Shown: positions 30,789 through 40,005 of the stretch, one piece after another | Layout: each line of letters opens with the position of its first letter | Numbering within the stretch: position 1 is the stretch's first letter | Virus record (IMG/VR): IMGVR_UViG_3300032050_009888 | Span: 1-64,000 of that record | Length of the DNA: 64,000 nt | Origin: a virus | Direction: 5' to 3' (one strand) | Notes under the pieces: generated by a model | What the model was told of the DNA's origin: nothing | Seen by the model: the letters and a program-made list of their open reading frames with translations, nothing else | The model's database searches: none | Program-made: the position numbers and the translations under genes

Positions 30789-33700
30789 ATGGCAATATTT
30801 TACGCAAATAGTGGTAGTTTTGATGTTTTAAATGTTACAGGTAGTTTATATGTATCTGGTACATTTACTGCAACTCAAGGTTTATATATAGATAATTTAA
30901 TTACAGTAGGATTACCAAGTAGTAGTACTCAATTCAATTCAATTAAAGCCGCGGTAGATAGTATTATAGATGCTACTGCTTTTAATACATATACAGTTGA
31001 GGTAGCACCAGGTGTTTATATTGAAGATACAATTACTGTACCTTCTTATGTAGCAGTTAGAGGAGATAGTTCTATATCAACAATAGTATCCGCCTCAAAT
31101 CCTAATAATGGAGTATTCATATTAAGTGATCAATCAATGATCATTGATATGCAAATACAAGGTTCAACAGGTACAGGAGCAACAGCTGTATTATATTCAT
31201 CAGCGACTACACCTCAACTTAACGCTATTTCTTATGTTGAAAATGTAAGATTTGGTTCAAATTATACCAATGCTAAAGTATTAGGTGTACCTGGTGGTAA
31301 TTGTATTATGCAATGCTCAAATGTAAAATACGGTGGCGCTACAGAAAATAATAAATCTTTTGATATTGGATTCCAAGTAACAGGGTCAGGAGGCGGTATT
31401 GGTAGAATGCAGTTACGAAATGTAACTTCTACTAATGGTGGTATTACAGGATCAGCAGATCAAATATTTGCTTTAGCAGATGCTCCAGGTTGTACATTTA
31501 TTGTAAATGGTTGTTTGTTAACTAAAGCAGTTGGTTCTACTTTAGGTACTGGATTTAAAGTTTATAATGGAGGTCAATTACGATTAACAGGTGTTAATTT
31601 TCAAAGATGGGCCAAAGGTATTTGGGCACCACAAACAGGATCAGCTCCTTCCATTGATGCAATCGCTCTTAACTTTGAAAATTGTACTTTAGATGTAGCA
31701 ATTGAACATTCTGGATCAACTGGTAAGATTCAAGGAACAGATACTTTTCTAAAAACACAAATTAATTTAAGTGCTTCCTTATATGAAGTAGGACAAGATC
31801 CACGAATTATTACAGTTGGTACAAAAGGCGCAGACTTTACTTCTATTAGTGCTTCTGTAGCATATATTACAGATTCAGCAGCGAATAACAGATATGTTAT
31901 TCAAGTTGGACCAGGTCAATTTATAGAAAAAGAAATTAATTTAGTAGGTAAACCATATGTAAGTATTGTTGGTAGTAGTATTCAAACTACTCAAATCTTC
32001 CCAAGCTCATCAAATCAGCATTTGATTAAAATGGGAGTAAATAATGAAGTGTCATTTTTATCATTAACAAATGCTCCAACCGGATACTCAGCTTTATATG
32101 TTGATGATGTTGGTGATTTTGCTCAAGCACATAAATTATCTTTTTATGATTGTGATACTTGTATTACAGTTATATCAAGAACTCAAGACACTAAATTTTA
32201 TGGTGAGTATATAGACTTTAATGGTATTTATAGAACAGGTAGTTTTGTTAGTTCATCTAATGGTTTTCAATCACTTGCAAGTTTAGAAAACTATTATCAA
32301 TTCCCAGTTAGCGCCCCAGGTCTAATAGGAAATTATGGTACTGGAAATGTAGCAGAAATTGATATTTATACTGCTGGATTAATAGGAGAAGGCGATACTA
32401 ACTCAGTCGCTATACGATTAGAAAATGGAGCAGATCTGCAAGGTACTGCTATGGACATACCAGCTTGGGGATACGCAGTATATATTCCAGCTGCTAGCTC
32501 TGCTAGCTTTAATATTGTTGGTACTATGATTCATGATTCAGTGAATCTAGATTTTAATATATTACATCCAAGTGCATCTTGTAGATTCCAAGGTACAGCA
32601 GATCATACTAAAATCACTAATGCTAGCCCTAATTTTTATTGGACATTCTTAGATGAAACTGATGGTGAACTTGATATAACAAGAAACTTAGCTGTAACAT
32701 TTGCAGATGGAACTCACACTGATGCCTCAACCTTAATCTTCCGTGGTAGTCCAATGGGAGTTATGCAAGGAGGTGTAATAACAACTTCATCAGCTAACCC
32801 AAATGCTTTAGAAATTGATATAACTGGAGGATTTGGATATTTAGAAACTGCAACACAAGGAGTTTATAAGAGAGTAGATTTTAATGAGTTTCCTGGTTTT
32901 ACTGATTTAACTGATGACTCAGAAAATTATATTTCTGTGGATAAAGATGGTAACATAAAATCAAATTCAACTGAACCAGATAATATCACTGAAATAATAT
33001 TAGGTAGAATATACGCAGCTGGTGGAAGAGTTCAATTTGTAGATCAAAGTCCACGTAATGCTTCACACACAACAAACTTATTATCTACTTTTAATAGAAC
33101 CGCATTAGGACCTGTATTTACTCAAGGAAGTACAGTTACTGCTAATGGAGGAAATAAATTAGATGTATCAAGTGATGGTATTTACTTTTTTGGTGAAAAT
33201 CAATTTAATCCTACTGGTGGAACAACAATAACTTTTGACAGATATTATAGAGATACAGGTCAATCAGATAGTTGGGCTAGACAAGCTACAGATACTGTTC
33301 CGATTAATCAATGGGATTCTGGTTCTAATGCTTTAGTTGCTTTGTCAGCTTCTTATTATACTAAACATACTTTATATTTAATTGGTGATGGAGCAGAAGA
33401 AAAATATTTTTTAGTAACAGGACAACAGCAATTTTCATCATTAGTTTCAGCAGAAAGCTCGGATTTAGCAACTCCACCAAACTTTTTTGTAGATGGTGTA
33501 GTGCCATTAGCAGCAGTTTATGTTCAGTCAGGATCAGGAATAACACAAATAGAAGATATAAGACCAATTATTGGTTTTAGAGCAGGTGGAGTGAACGCAG
33601 CCTCATTCCATGGTAATTTGCTAGGATTAGCTAACGATGATCACTTACAATATCTTTTAGTTAATGGTACTCGAGCTATGAGTGGTCCATTAACTGCTTC

Positions 33701-35537
33701 TATTGTTAGTGCTTCATCAGGATTCATAGGTAATTTAACAGGAACCGCATCTACCGCTTCTTTTGTAACATCATCTAATGTGTACGGACCACATGGTGGA
33801 AACTCAGTATTATCATCATCATTTGCAGTATCTGCTTCTTGGGCTCCAGGTGGTAGCGGAGCAATAATTAATAACAATACTGACAATTATGTAGTCACAG
33901 CTACAGGTACTGCTAATACATTAAATGGTGAAGTTAATTTACAATTTAATGGCTCAACATTAACTATAGTTGGTAATGTGACTGCGTCTTCATTTACTGG
34001 TTCTTTACAGGGAACTGCATCTTATGTAACCGGTTCAGTATTTGGATCAGGAAATCCTGCATTATCAGCATCATATGCTTTATCAGCCTCATATGTAACA
34101 GGATCAATATTTACATCAACAAATCCAGCATTATCAGCATCATATGCTTTATCAGCTTCATACGCTCCTGGTAGTGGTGTAACTATTAACAATAATACTA
34201 ACAATAACTTATTAACTGCTACTGGCAACGCTAATGAAGTAAATGGTGAAGCCAATTTAACATTTGATGGCACTCTATTATCTTTAACTGGTAGGGCTAA
34301 CATATCAACATCTGTAACTGCGTCTTCATTTACTGGATCATTTGTTGGAAATGGCTCAGGATTAACAGGAGTATCAGCAACCGCAGCTCCTGCTGGTCCA
34401 CCTAACGCTATACAATTTAATGATGCGGGAACAGTATCCGGATCAGGTAATTTTACATTTAACAAAACAACAAATAGTGTAGATATAACAGGAAGTTTAT
34501 CTGGTTCTTTCTTAACAAGAGGTTTAAGATTTGGAGAAGTAACAGATACACCTGGTACCACACAAAATGATTACTCGCCAACTGGATGGAATGATGGTGA
34601 TCCTAATATGGCTACTACTATTAATATTAGTGGTAGCACAGACATAAAAATAACTGGTCTAGCTGGAGGAACAGCAGGAAGAGTAGCTGTATTAAAAAAT
34701 ACATCTGTTTCCTTTTTAGTTCTTCTAGAAGACGACTCAGCATCTTCTACAGCAGCAAATAGATTTGACTTTAGAAATCCAATTTTCTTGTTACCTAATG
34801 CTAGTATAACTTTAGTCTATGATAATCATAGTCAAAGATGGGAACCTATAGCGGCATCAGGTGGTATAGGTTATGGAGCTTTCTTTAATCAACAAGAAGA
34901 ATTTTTAGGTTCAATTGGTCAGTGGGGATCAGCAGTCAATGGAACCGGTGCTTCTGTTCAGATTAGTACCTACTTACAAAATACTACTGAAAAACCATTA
35001 GGTATGTGGCAAGCTGATACTGGTACAACAAATGCTGGTAGAGCACATATTGGATCACCTCAAGCAACATCAGTATTTCCTACTTTAGGTCAAGGAATTT
35101 GTTTAGCTCGTTTAGCAGTTGAGGCATTATCCAGCGTCACTGACAGGTACCAAATTTTCTTTGGATGGCATGATGCTGTAGGTGCTACAAACGTAACTGA
35201 TGGTGTATATTGGTTATATGATGATGCTGCCTCAATCGCTTGGCAAGGGGCAACAGCTAATAACTCTGTTAGAACAACAACCGGAGCAGCTGGGCCAACA
35301 GTAGATGTTAACTATATTTGGTTAGGAATTTATGTTAATAGTAGTTGGACTAGAGCTACATATTTTTATTCAAATGATAGTATAACATGGACTATTGCTG
35401 GTTCACAAACTACCAACTTACCTACATTAGCTAGAAACACAGGATTTGGAGTAACAATTAATAAAACAATTGGAACTACTGTAAGAAACGTTTCTATAGA
35501 TTTTCTAGCTAATAGATATGATATTACTAGAGGATAA
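30789..35537 (+). CDS. giant tail fibre with beta-helix domain
   Basis: 1582 residues, the longest gene here. The N-terminus (GSFDVLNVTGSLYVSGTFTA) is fibre-type. Residues about 45-330 look like a right-handed beta-helix of the pectate-lyase-like kind (FNSIKAAVDSIIDATAFNTY, VEVAPGVYIEDTITVPSYVA, VRGDSSISTIVSAS). A second similar segment occurs at about residues 345-460. The DDHLQYLLVNGTRAMSGPL motif near residue 950 is common in fibres. Then come repeats such as PALSASYALSASYVTGS (around 34060-34170), a GNGSGLTGV unit, and a ~320-residue C-terminal globular domain. No catalytic depolymerase residues can be assigned by eye. Likely the long tail fibre or receptor-binding protein. Confidence 0.75.
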   Translation: MAIFYANSGSFDVLNVTGSLYVSGTFTATQGLYIDNLITVGLPSSSTQFNSIKAAVDSIIDATAFNTYTVEVAPGVYIEDTITVPSYVAVRGDSSISTIVSASNPNNGVFILSDQSMIIDMQIQGSTGTGATAVLYSSATTPQLNAISYVENVRFGSNYTNAKVLGVPGGNCIMQCSNVKYGGATENNKSFDIGFQVTGSGGGIGRMQLRNVTSTNGGITGSADQIFALADAPGCTFIVNGCLLTKAVGSTLGTGFKVYNGGQLRLTGVNFQRWAKGIWAPQTGSAPSIDAIALNFENCTLDVAIEHSGSTGKIQGTDTFLKTQINLSASLYEVGQDPRIITVGTKGADFTSISASVAYITDSAANNRYVIQVGPGQFIEKEINLVGKPYVSIVGSSIQTTQIFPSSSNQHLIKMGVNNEVSFLSLTNAPTGYSALYVDDVGDFAQAHKLSFYDCDTCITVISRTQDTKFYGEYIDFNGIYRTGSFVSSSNGFQSLASLENYYQFPVSAPGLIGNYGTGNVAEIDIYTAGLIGEGDTNSVAIRLENGADLQGTAMDIPAWGYAVYIPAASSASFNIVGTMIHDSVNLDFNILHPSASCRFQGTADHTKITNASPNFYWTFLDETDGELDITRNLAVTFADGTHTDASTLIFRGSPMGVMQGGVITTSSANPNALEIDITGGFGYLETATQGVYKRVDFNEFPGFTDLTDDSENYISVDKDGNIKSNSTEPDNITEIILGRIYAAGGRVQFVDQSPRNASHTTNLLSTFNRTALGPVFTQGSTVTANGGNKLDVSSDGIYFFGENQFNPTGGTTITFDRYYRDTGQSDSWARQATDTVPINQWDSGSNALVALSASYYTKHTLYLIGDGAEEKYFLVTGQQQFSSLVSAESSDLATPPNFFVDGVVPLAAVYVQSGSGITQIEDIRPIIGFRAGGVNAASFHGNLLGLANDDHLQYLLVNGTRAMSGPLTASIVSASSGFIGNLTGTASTASFVTSSNVYGPHGGNSVLSSSFAVSASWAPGGSGAIINNNTDNYVVTATGTANTLNGEVNLQFNGSTLTIVGNVTASSFTGSLQGTASYVTGSVFGSGNPALSASYALSASYVTGSIFTSTNPALSASYALSASYAPGSGVTINNNTNNNLLTATGNANEVNGEANLTFDGTLLSLTGRANISTSVTASSFTGSFVGNGSGLTGVSATAAPAGPPNAIQFNDAGTVSGSGNFTFNKTTNSVDITGSLSGSFLTRGLRFGEVTDTPGTTQNDYSPTGWNDGDPNMATTINISGSTDIKITGLAGGTAGRVAVLKNTSVSFLVLLEDDSASSTAANRFDFRNPIFLLPNASITLVYDNHSQRWEPIAASGGIGYGAFFNQQEEFLGSIGQWGSAVNGTGASVQISTYLQNTTEKPLGMWQADTGTTNAGRAHIGSPQATSVFPTLGQGICLARLAVEALSSVTDRYQIFFGWHDAVGATNVTDGVYWLYDDAASIAWQGATANNSVRTTTGAAGPTVDVNYIWLGIYVNSSWTRATYFYSNDSITWTIAGSQTTNLPTLARNTGFGVTINKTIGTTVRNVSIDFLANRYDITRG

Positions 35538-35557
35538 TATTTAATATTTTTTATTCG

Positions 35558-35565
35558 TATTTATA
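35558..35565 (+). promoter_or_regulatory. TATTTATA element
   Basis: Context CGTATTTATAGTAAAC, slightly different from the common ATATTTATAAC; 14 nt before the ATG at 35580. A weak A/T hairpin (AATATT-T-AATATT plus T run, near 35536-35552) precedes it and may end the fibre transcript. Confidence 0.4.
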
Positions 35566-35579
35566 GTAAACATCATACT

Positions 35580-36425
35580 ATGAAACACATATTATGGCTT
35601 ATTTTGTTAATAGGCTTTGAAGTAAAAGCACAATTGCCTGGTCCAGTAATTGGCACAGCTGTAGCTATACCAGCAGGATCTTTTAATTGTACCCAATCAA
35701 CATTCCCAGCACCAGTTGGTGTTTCCAATGAAGGTGATCCTGTCACAATGTGTTTTAATTATTATAATGTAGGTCCAATAAATTTAAGTTATTTATTAGT
35801 AAATGGACTATGTGGACCATTTCCACTTTATAATTCCTTAAGTTTTCAAATATTTGATTCAACAGGTACACAGTTTATAACATCTGGTACAATTGTTCCT
35901 ATAGCAAATAATATTACTATTACAAGTCTAACACCTAGTACCTATTATACTATATGTTATACTTGGGTTCCTAATTGCCCACAGTTTTCAGGATGTCCTT
36001 TAATTTATACATCTGCTTTACCAATTGAATTACTTTATTTTAATGGAGAAATAAAGGATAATAATGTTATTTTAAAATGGGCCACAGCTACTGAAACTAA
36101 TGTTGATAAATTTATAATTGAAAAAACTTATGATGCTATTACTTTTACAACTGTAACTGAAATTAAAGTTGAAGGTAATTCTACAAATACAAACTTTTAT
36201 GAGACTATAGACTATAATGAAACTAATGAATTAGTTTACTATAAACTTGTAGAAGTAACAATTGAAGGACAAAGAATAGATCAAAGTATAATAGTTGTAA
36301 ATAGAAAAAATCAAAACATCCCAACTCAAATTTTTGATATAACAGGAAAAGAATTAAATGATTATAAATCTGGTTTTAATATAGTAAGACAAGGAGAAAA
36401 ATATTACAAAATTATAAAGCTATGA
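35580..36425 (+). CDS. secreted protein with Bacteroidota T9SS-like C-terminus
   Basis: 281 residues. Residues 1-17 (MKHILWLILLIGFEVKA) are a signal peptide with likely cleavage before Q18, the KA|Q pattern common in Bacteroidota. Residues about 20-145 form a cysteine-containing beta domain. Residues about 148-245 (LPIELLYFNGEIKDNNVILK, WATATETNVDKFIIEK) match the domain that precedes the type IX secretion sorting signal in many Bacteroidota proteins. The last ~35 residues (PTQIFDITGKELNDYKSG, then KYYKIIKL) resemble a type A sorting domain. This host-like gene sits between fibre and neck genes and overlaps the next gene by 4 nt. It is likely acquired from a host and could modify the host surface or be a virion component. 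Confidence 0.75.
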   Translation: MKHILWLILLIGFEVKAQLPGPVIGTAVAIPAGSFNCTQSTFPAPVGVSNEGDPVTMCFNYYNVGPINLSYLLVNGLCGPFPLYNSLSFQIFDSTGTQFITSGTIVPIANNITITSLTPSTYYTICYTWVPNCPQFSGCPLIYTSALPIELLYFNGEIKDNNVILKWATATETNVDKFIIEKTYDAITFTTVTEIKVEGNSTNTNFYETIDYNETNELVYYKLVEVTIEGQRIDQSIIVVNRKNQNIPTQIFDITGKELNDYKSGFNIVRQGEKYYKIIKL

Positions 36426-37123
36426 AATCTATAATTATAAGAGTTATACTCTTATTTTTAATAGTTATATTTCCAATAGTTTTAAAAGCACAATTATACG
36501 GACCATCACTTAAATTTGGTACAGGATACACACTTTTACCAAGAGGTGAAAATAACTACCCGGATTACACTTTTTTAGGACCAGGTAACTTGTATGGTGG
36601 AGTTAGTAAGTATAGAACACTAGCATTAGAGTACACATACTATCATGATTATGACTCATATTATAGTGGTTTTCATTATGGATTTACTACTGGTATTTGG
36701 TTAGAAAATTCTAAAAACGGTGTTTTAAATATTAATACATTTGAAAAAAAGTATGAAGAAATAATCTCTATTGGAATACCTTTATTACTTGCTAATAAAC
36801 GTTTTGCCTGGCAAAATCACGCTAGATTTGGTATAATACCTTTTATGGACGTTAAGCAAAAAGCAAGTGAAGATTTTCCTTGGAATGCCCGACCATACCA
36901 TTTAGACTTATATTTTAGTTTTGGGTTTGATAATATAATAAAAAGAACTAGAACAGATGGATGGTCTTGGAGTATTGAAGTAGATAGTCGATATAACATA
37001 TTAAACCACTCATATAAAGGTGATTTAGATAACCAAGTTAAATTATGGAAGATGGGAGTCAAGGTAGGAATATATTATCAGTTTGATTGGTATCATTATC
37101 GTGGTTGGGATAATAATTACTAA
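36422..37123 (+). CDS. exported, outer-membrane barrel-like protein
   Basis: 233 residues. Residues 1-23 are a signal peptide (MKSIIIRVILLFLIVIFPIV, then LKA|Q). The mature part has alternating aromatic/hydrophobic strands typical of small outer-membrane beta-barrels: SLKFGTGYTLLPRG, YGGVSKYRTLALEYTYYHDY, YGFTTGIWLENSK, FGIIPFMDV, LDLYFSFGFDN, WSWSIEVDSRYN and MGVKVGIYYQFDWYHY. The start overlaps the stop of the secreted-protein gene (ATGA), so the two are co-translated. Roles such as blocking superinfection are possible but not shown by the sequence. Confidence 0.65.
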   Translation: MKSIIIRVILLFLIVIFPIVLKAQLYGPSLKFGTGYTLLPRGENNYPDYTFLGPGNLYGGVSKYRTLALEYTYYHDYDSYYSGFHYGFTTGIWLENSKNGVLNINTFEKKYEEIISIGIPLLLANKRFAWQNHARFGIIPFMDVKQKASEDFPWNARPYHLDLYFSFGFDNIIKRTRTDGWSWSIEVDSRYNILNHSYKGDLDNQVKLWKMGVKVGIYYQFDWYHYRGWDNNY

Positions 37124-37131
37124 TTTTATCA

Positions 37132-37139
37132 TATTTATA
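37132..37139 (+). promoter_or_regulatory. TATTTATA element
   Basis: Eight nt after the barrel-like gene and 15 nt before the neck gene ATG at 37155. It restarts the conserved virion gene order. Confidence 0.5.
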
Positions 37140-37154
37140 ATAAACTAATATACC

Positions 37155-38300
37155 ATGAACATTCCTATATATCCTGGTTCTTCTTCATTTTACCCTGGAA
37201 TGACTCCATTTGGGTTTTATGACTATGATTATCAATTTCAAATAGATGCTGATAAAGTAGTTACATTTTGTGCTAGAAGATTAGGATATCCTATTATGGA
37301 GGTTGAACTCCAAGATATAAATTTCTATGCTGCTTTTGAAGAAGCAATTACAACTTATGGAAATGAATTATATGCTTTTCAAGTAAGAGATAATTTATTA
37401 AGCGTAATAGGAGCTCCTACAGCTTCAAATATGAATCATGCTATTGTAACTCCATCTTTTACTGGAATCATTAGATTAACTGAACAATATGGAGAAGAAG
37501 CAGGTGTAGGAGGAAATGTAAATTGGTATAGTGGTTCATTTACTACCACAGCTGGAGTTCAAGATTATGATTTTAATTTGTGGGCTATAGAGAATAATGT
37601 AACTGGTGGGATGGAAATTAAAAGAGTATTTTGGGAACCACCACCTGCTGTCAACCAAGTTTACAACTTAAGTATATTCTCAGGCCTAGGAGGTGTACCC
37701 GCGGTTGGTGCTTATGGTCTATTTGGATCAACAGGATTCTTAATGTACCCTACAAGTTTATTACTTCAATCTGCTCAAGCAGTTGAAATGCAAAACCAAA
37801 TTTCTCTAGCAGGATATTCATTTGAATTAATAAATAACAAATTAAGAATATTTCCAATTCCTCCTCATGATGGAGGACATATTTGGTTTCAATATATTTC
37901 TTTAGAAGAAAGAGCAAATAGTATAATTGATAATTCATCACAAGCCCAAGGGTCAGTGACAAATCCTTCAAATGTTAATTTTACTAATCCTGTTTACTCT
38001 CAAATAAACTCAATTGGTCGCCAGTGGATATTTGAATATGTTTTAGCTATATGTAAAGAAATGTTAGGGTATGTTCGTGGAAAATATCAAGCTACAATTC
38101 CTATTCCTAACAGAGAAATATCTTTAAATTCAAATGACTTAATCACAGCAGCCACAGCTGAAAAACAAGCATTACTTGAAAGATTAAGAGGATATTTAGA
38201 TGAAACTTCTCGTCAAGCTTTATTAGCTAGAAAACAAGCAGAAGGTGATTCTACAATGAGTGAACTTGGAAAAGTACCAATGGTAATTTATATAGGATAA
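37155..38300 (+). CDS. 13: neck protein (gp13-like)
   Basis: 381 residues. The region DADKVVTFCARRLGYPIMEV, ELQDINFYAAFEEAITTYGN matches T4-type gp13 head-completion proteins. Later motifs are EIKRVFWEPPP, LINNKLRIFPIPPHDGG, IWFQYISLEERAN and EYVLAICKEMLGYVRGKY. It joins the filled head to the tail together with gp14. It is followed after 1 nt by the gp14-like gene, and the order gp13-gp14-gp15-gp18-gp19 supports the call. It is longer than T4 gp13 (309 aa), with an added proline-rich N-terminus (YPGSSSFYPGMTPFGF). Confidence 0.85.
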   Translation: MNIPIYPGSSSFYPGMTPFGFYDYDYQFQIDADKVVTFCARRLGYPIMEVELQDINFYAAFEEAITTYGNELYAFQVRDNLLSVIGAPTASNMNHAIVTPSFTGIIRLTEQYGEEAGVGGNVNWYSGSFTTTAGVQDYDFNLWAIENNVTGGMEIKRVFWEPPPAVNQVYNLSIFSGLGGVPAVGAYGLFGSTGFLMYPTSLLLQSAQAVEMQNQISLAGYSFELINNKLRIFPIPPHDGGHIWFQYISLEERANSIIDNSSQAQGSVTNPSNVNFTNPVYSQINSIGRQWIFEYVLAICKEMLGYVRGKYQATIPIPNREISLNSNDLITAATAEKQALLERLRGYLDETSRQALLARKQAEGDSTMSELGKVPMVIYIG

Positions 38301-38301
38301 A

Positions 38302-38814
38302 ATGGCATTATTCGGCTCTAGTCGTGACGTTTCATTTGTAAGAAGACTCAATAGAGAGTTGATGGGAAATATTATTTCTCAACAATGTGCTTTTTACAAA
38401 TACAAATTAGTTGAAACTAAAATTAACATGTATGGAGAAGCATCTGGTGGAAAAATGTATGATGGTCCTACTTTATTAAATGCTTTAATAACAGTAGGTG
38501 ATAATACAAGCCCAGTAAGTGATTTAGGAGTAGATTTTGATTGGCCTATGACTTTTGCCTTTTTAAGAGATGATTTAGTAGATTCTGGAGTTCATCCTGA
38601 AGTTGGAGATGTGATATTATATCAAGAAAGCTATTGGGAAGTCGACAATACTAACATTACTCAATTTTTTGCTGGTAAAGATCCTGATTATCCTTATAAT
38701 CAAAATCCTTTAAACCCAGGATTAGAAAATTTTGGATATAATGTATCTGTAACTTGTACTTGTCATTATGTTCCTGCTGATAGAGTTAATATTATTAGAA
38801 CTAGATTATTATGA
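38302..38814 (+). CDS. 14: neck protein (gp14-like)
   Basis: 170 residues. Motifs DVSFVRRLNRELMGNIISQQ, CAFYKYKLVETKINMYGEAS, FDWPMTFAFLRDDLV, PEVGDVILYQESYWEVDNTN and FGYNVSVTCTCHYVPADRVN. The YKLVETK-x-N-x-YGE block and position directly after gp13 support gp14, a head-tail joining protein. The stop overlaps the next start by 4 nt (ATGA). Confidence 0.82.
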   Translation: MALFGSSRDVSFVRRLNRELMGNIISQQCAFYKYKLVETKINMYGEASGGKMYDGPTLLNALITVGDNTSPVSDLGVDFDWPMTFAFLRDDLVDSGVHPEVGDVILYQESYWEVDNTNITQFFAGKDPDYPYNQNPLNPGLENFGYNVSVTCTCHYVPADRVNIIRTRLL

Positions 38815-39671
38815 GCGATCAAGGAAGAAAACCAATACCAAAAACTCAAAGAGAAATTCTTCTTTCTCAACAAGAGCCTTATAATCCCCCAGCAGGATCT
38901 CCAGGATTTTCTTCAACAGGAAATCCTAATTTAGCAGTTAACCCTAATAGAGCTGAACAGATTTCTTTTAGAGGAGATACTACAAAGCCTTTTTCTATTG
39001 GTATTCAAGATATAGATGAAGCAGTTTTTTATTATTTTACAAATGTAATTAAACCATATGTGATTCAAAATGGTACAAGAATAGAAGTTCCTGTGATATA
39101 CGGTTCTCCTGAAAAGTGGGCTTCATTTCAAAAATTTGGATATTTTAGAGATTCTCAAGGTAGGGTAATGATGCCTATTATAATGTTTAAAAGAAACAAC
39201 ATTGAAAAAGTAAGAACAGTAGCAAATAAATTAGACGCTAATAATCCTCATAACATTTCTGTTCAAAGAAAAAAATACTCATCTAGAGATTCATATAGTA
39301 ACTTTAATATTTTAAATAATGTTACTCCTGAACCTATTAATTATGCTGTTGTAGTTCCTGATTATCTTACTTTAACTTATAGTTGTGCTGTTAATACTTA
39401 CTATATGGATCAATTAAATAAAATTGTTGAAGCAATTGAATACGCATCAGATTCATATTGGGGTGATCCTCAGCGTTTTCAGTTTAGAGCGATGATTGAT
39501 TCGTTTGCTATAAAAACCGAATTATCAGATAATGGTGAAAGAATTGTAAATAGTTCTTTTGATATAAAATTAAGAGGATATATTATTCCTGATGTGCCTC
39601 AAAAGGATTTAACTGCTTTGAAAAAACTACCAACAAAGACTTCTATTAAAATAAATGAACAACTTGAATAA
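38811..39671 (+). CDS. 15: tail completion / sheath terminator protein (gp15-like)
   Basis: 286 residues. After a disordered N-terminus (QGRKPIPKTQREILLSQQEP), the sequence shows SIGIQDIDEAVFYYFTNVIK, NGTRIEVPVIYGSPEKWASF, MMPIIMFKRNNIEKV, PDYLTLTYSCAVNTYYMDQL and FDIKLRGYIIPD. The length fits gp15 (272 aa in T4), which caps the sheath, and it lies between gp14 and gp18 as expected. Identification rests on gene order plus size; sequence identity to T4 is not obvious by eye. Confidence 0.7.
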   Translation: MSDQGRKPIPKTQREILLSQQEPYNPPAGSPGFSSTGNPNLAVNPNRAEQISFRGDTTKPFSIGIQDIDEAVFYYFTNVIKPYVIQNGTRIEVPVIYGSPEKWASFQKFGYFRDSQGRVMMPIIMFKRNNIEKVRTVANKLDANNPHNISVQRKKYSSRDSYSNFNILNNVTPEPINYAVVVPDYLTLTYSCAVNTYYMDQLNKIVEAIEYASDSYWGDPQRFQFRAMIDSFAIKTELSDNGERIVNSSFDIKLRGYIIPDVPQKDLTALKKLPTKTSIKINEQLE

Positions 39672-39673
39672 TA

Positions 39674-39681
39674 TATTTATA
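39674..39681 (+). promoter_or_regulatory. TATTTATA element
   Basis: Two nt after the gp15-like stop codon, 16 nt before the ATG at 39698. Confidence 0.5.
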
Positions 39682-39697
39682 ATAAAAAATTAAATTT

Positions 39698-39946
39698 ATG
39701 GAAACAAAAGTTTTAACACAAGAAGAAGTTCAAAATTTAAAAGATGTAAGAGAAAGAAGAATCCAAATCACAGAAAATTTTGGAGTTTTAGAGTCAAGAA
39801 TACAAGAATTTCAATTACAAAAAGAAATTCTTAAACAAGAATTAAAAAATCTAATTGAACAAGAAACTCAATTAGGTGGAGCTTTACAACAAAAATATGG
39901 TAATGGATCTATTGATCTAGAAAAAGGAGAATTCATTTCTAATTAA
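39698..39946 (+). CDS. small coiled-coil protein
   Basis: 82 residues with a heptad pattern through most of its length (VLTQEEVQNLKDVRERRIQI, VLESRIQEFQLQKEIL, KQELKNLIEQETQLGG), then KYGNGSIDLEKGEFISN. The form resembles prefoldin-type small chaperones found next to sheath genes in many phages. No known function; perhaps a tail assembly helper. Confidence 0.6.
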   Translation: METKVLTQEEVQNLKDVRERRIQITENFGVLESRIQEFQLQKEILKQELKNLIEQETQLGGALQQKYGNGSIDLEKGEFISN

Positions 39947-39967
39947 TATTTTTGATAGGTTTCACCA

Positions 39968-39975
39968 TATTTATA
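39968..39975 (+). promoter_or_regulatory. TATTTATA element
   Basis: Thirty nt before the sheath ATG at 40006. The leader after it is A-rich (ACAAAAATCAATTAAAATAA), as expected for a strongly translated structural gene. Confidence 0.55.
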
Positions 39976-40005
39976 ACAAAAATCAATTAAAATAACTAAA
40001 TAAAC

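Noticed and set aside
34022-34561. Minus-strand ORF opposite the giant fibre
   Set aside because: Repetitive antisense of fibre repeats, no support.
35536-35552. A/T-only inverted repeat after the giant fibre gene as a firm terminator
   Set aside because: The stem has no GC pairs, so it is mentioned only as a possibility.
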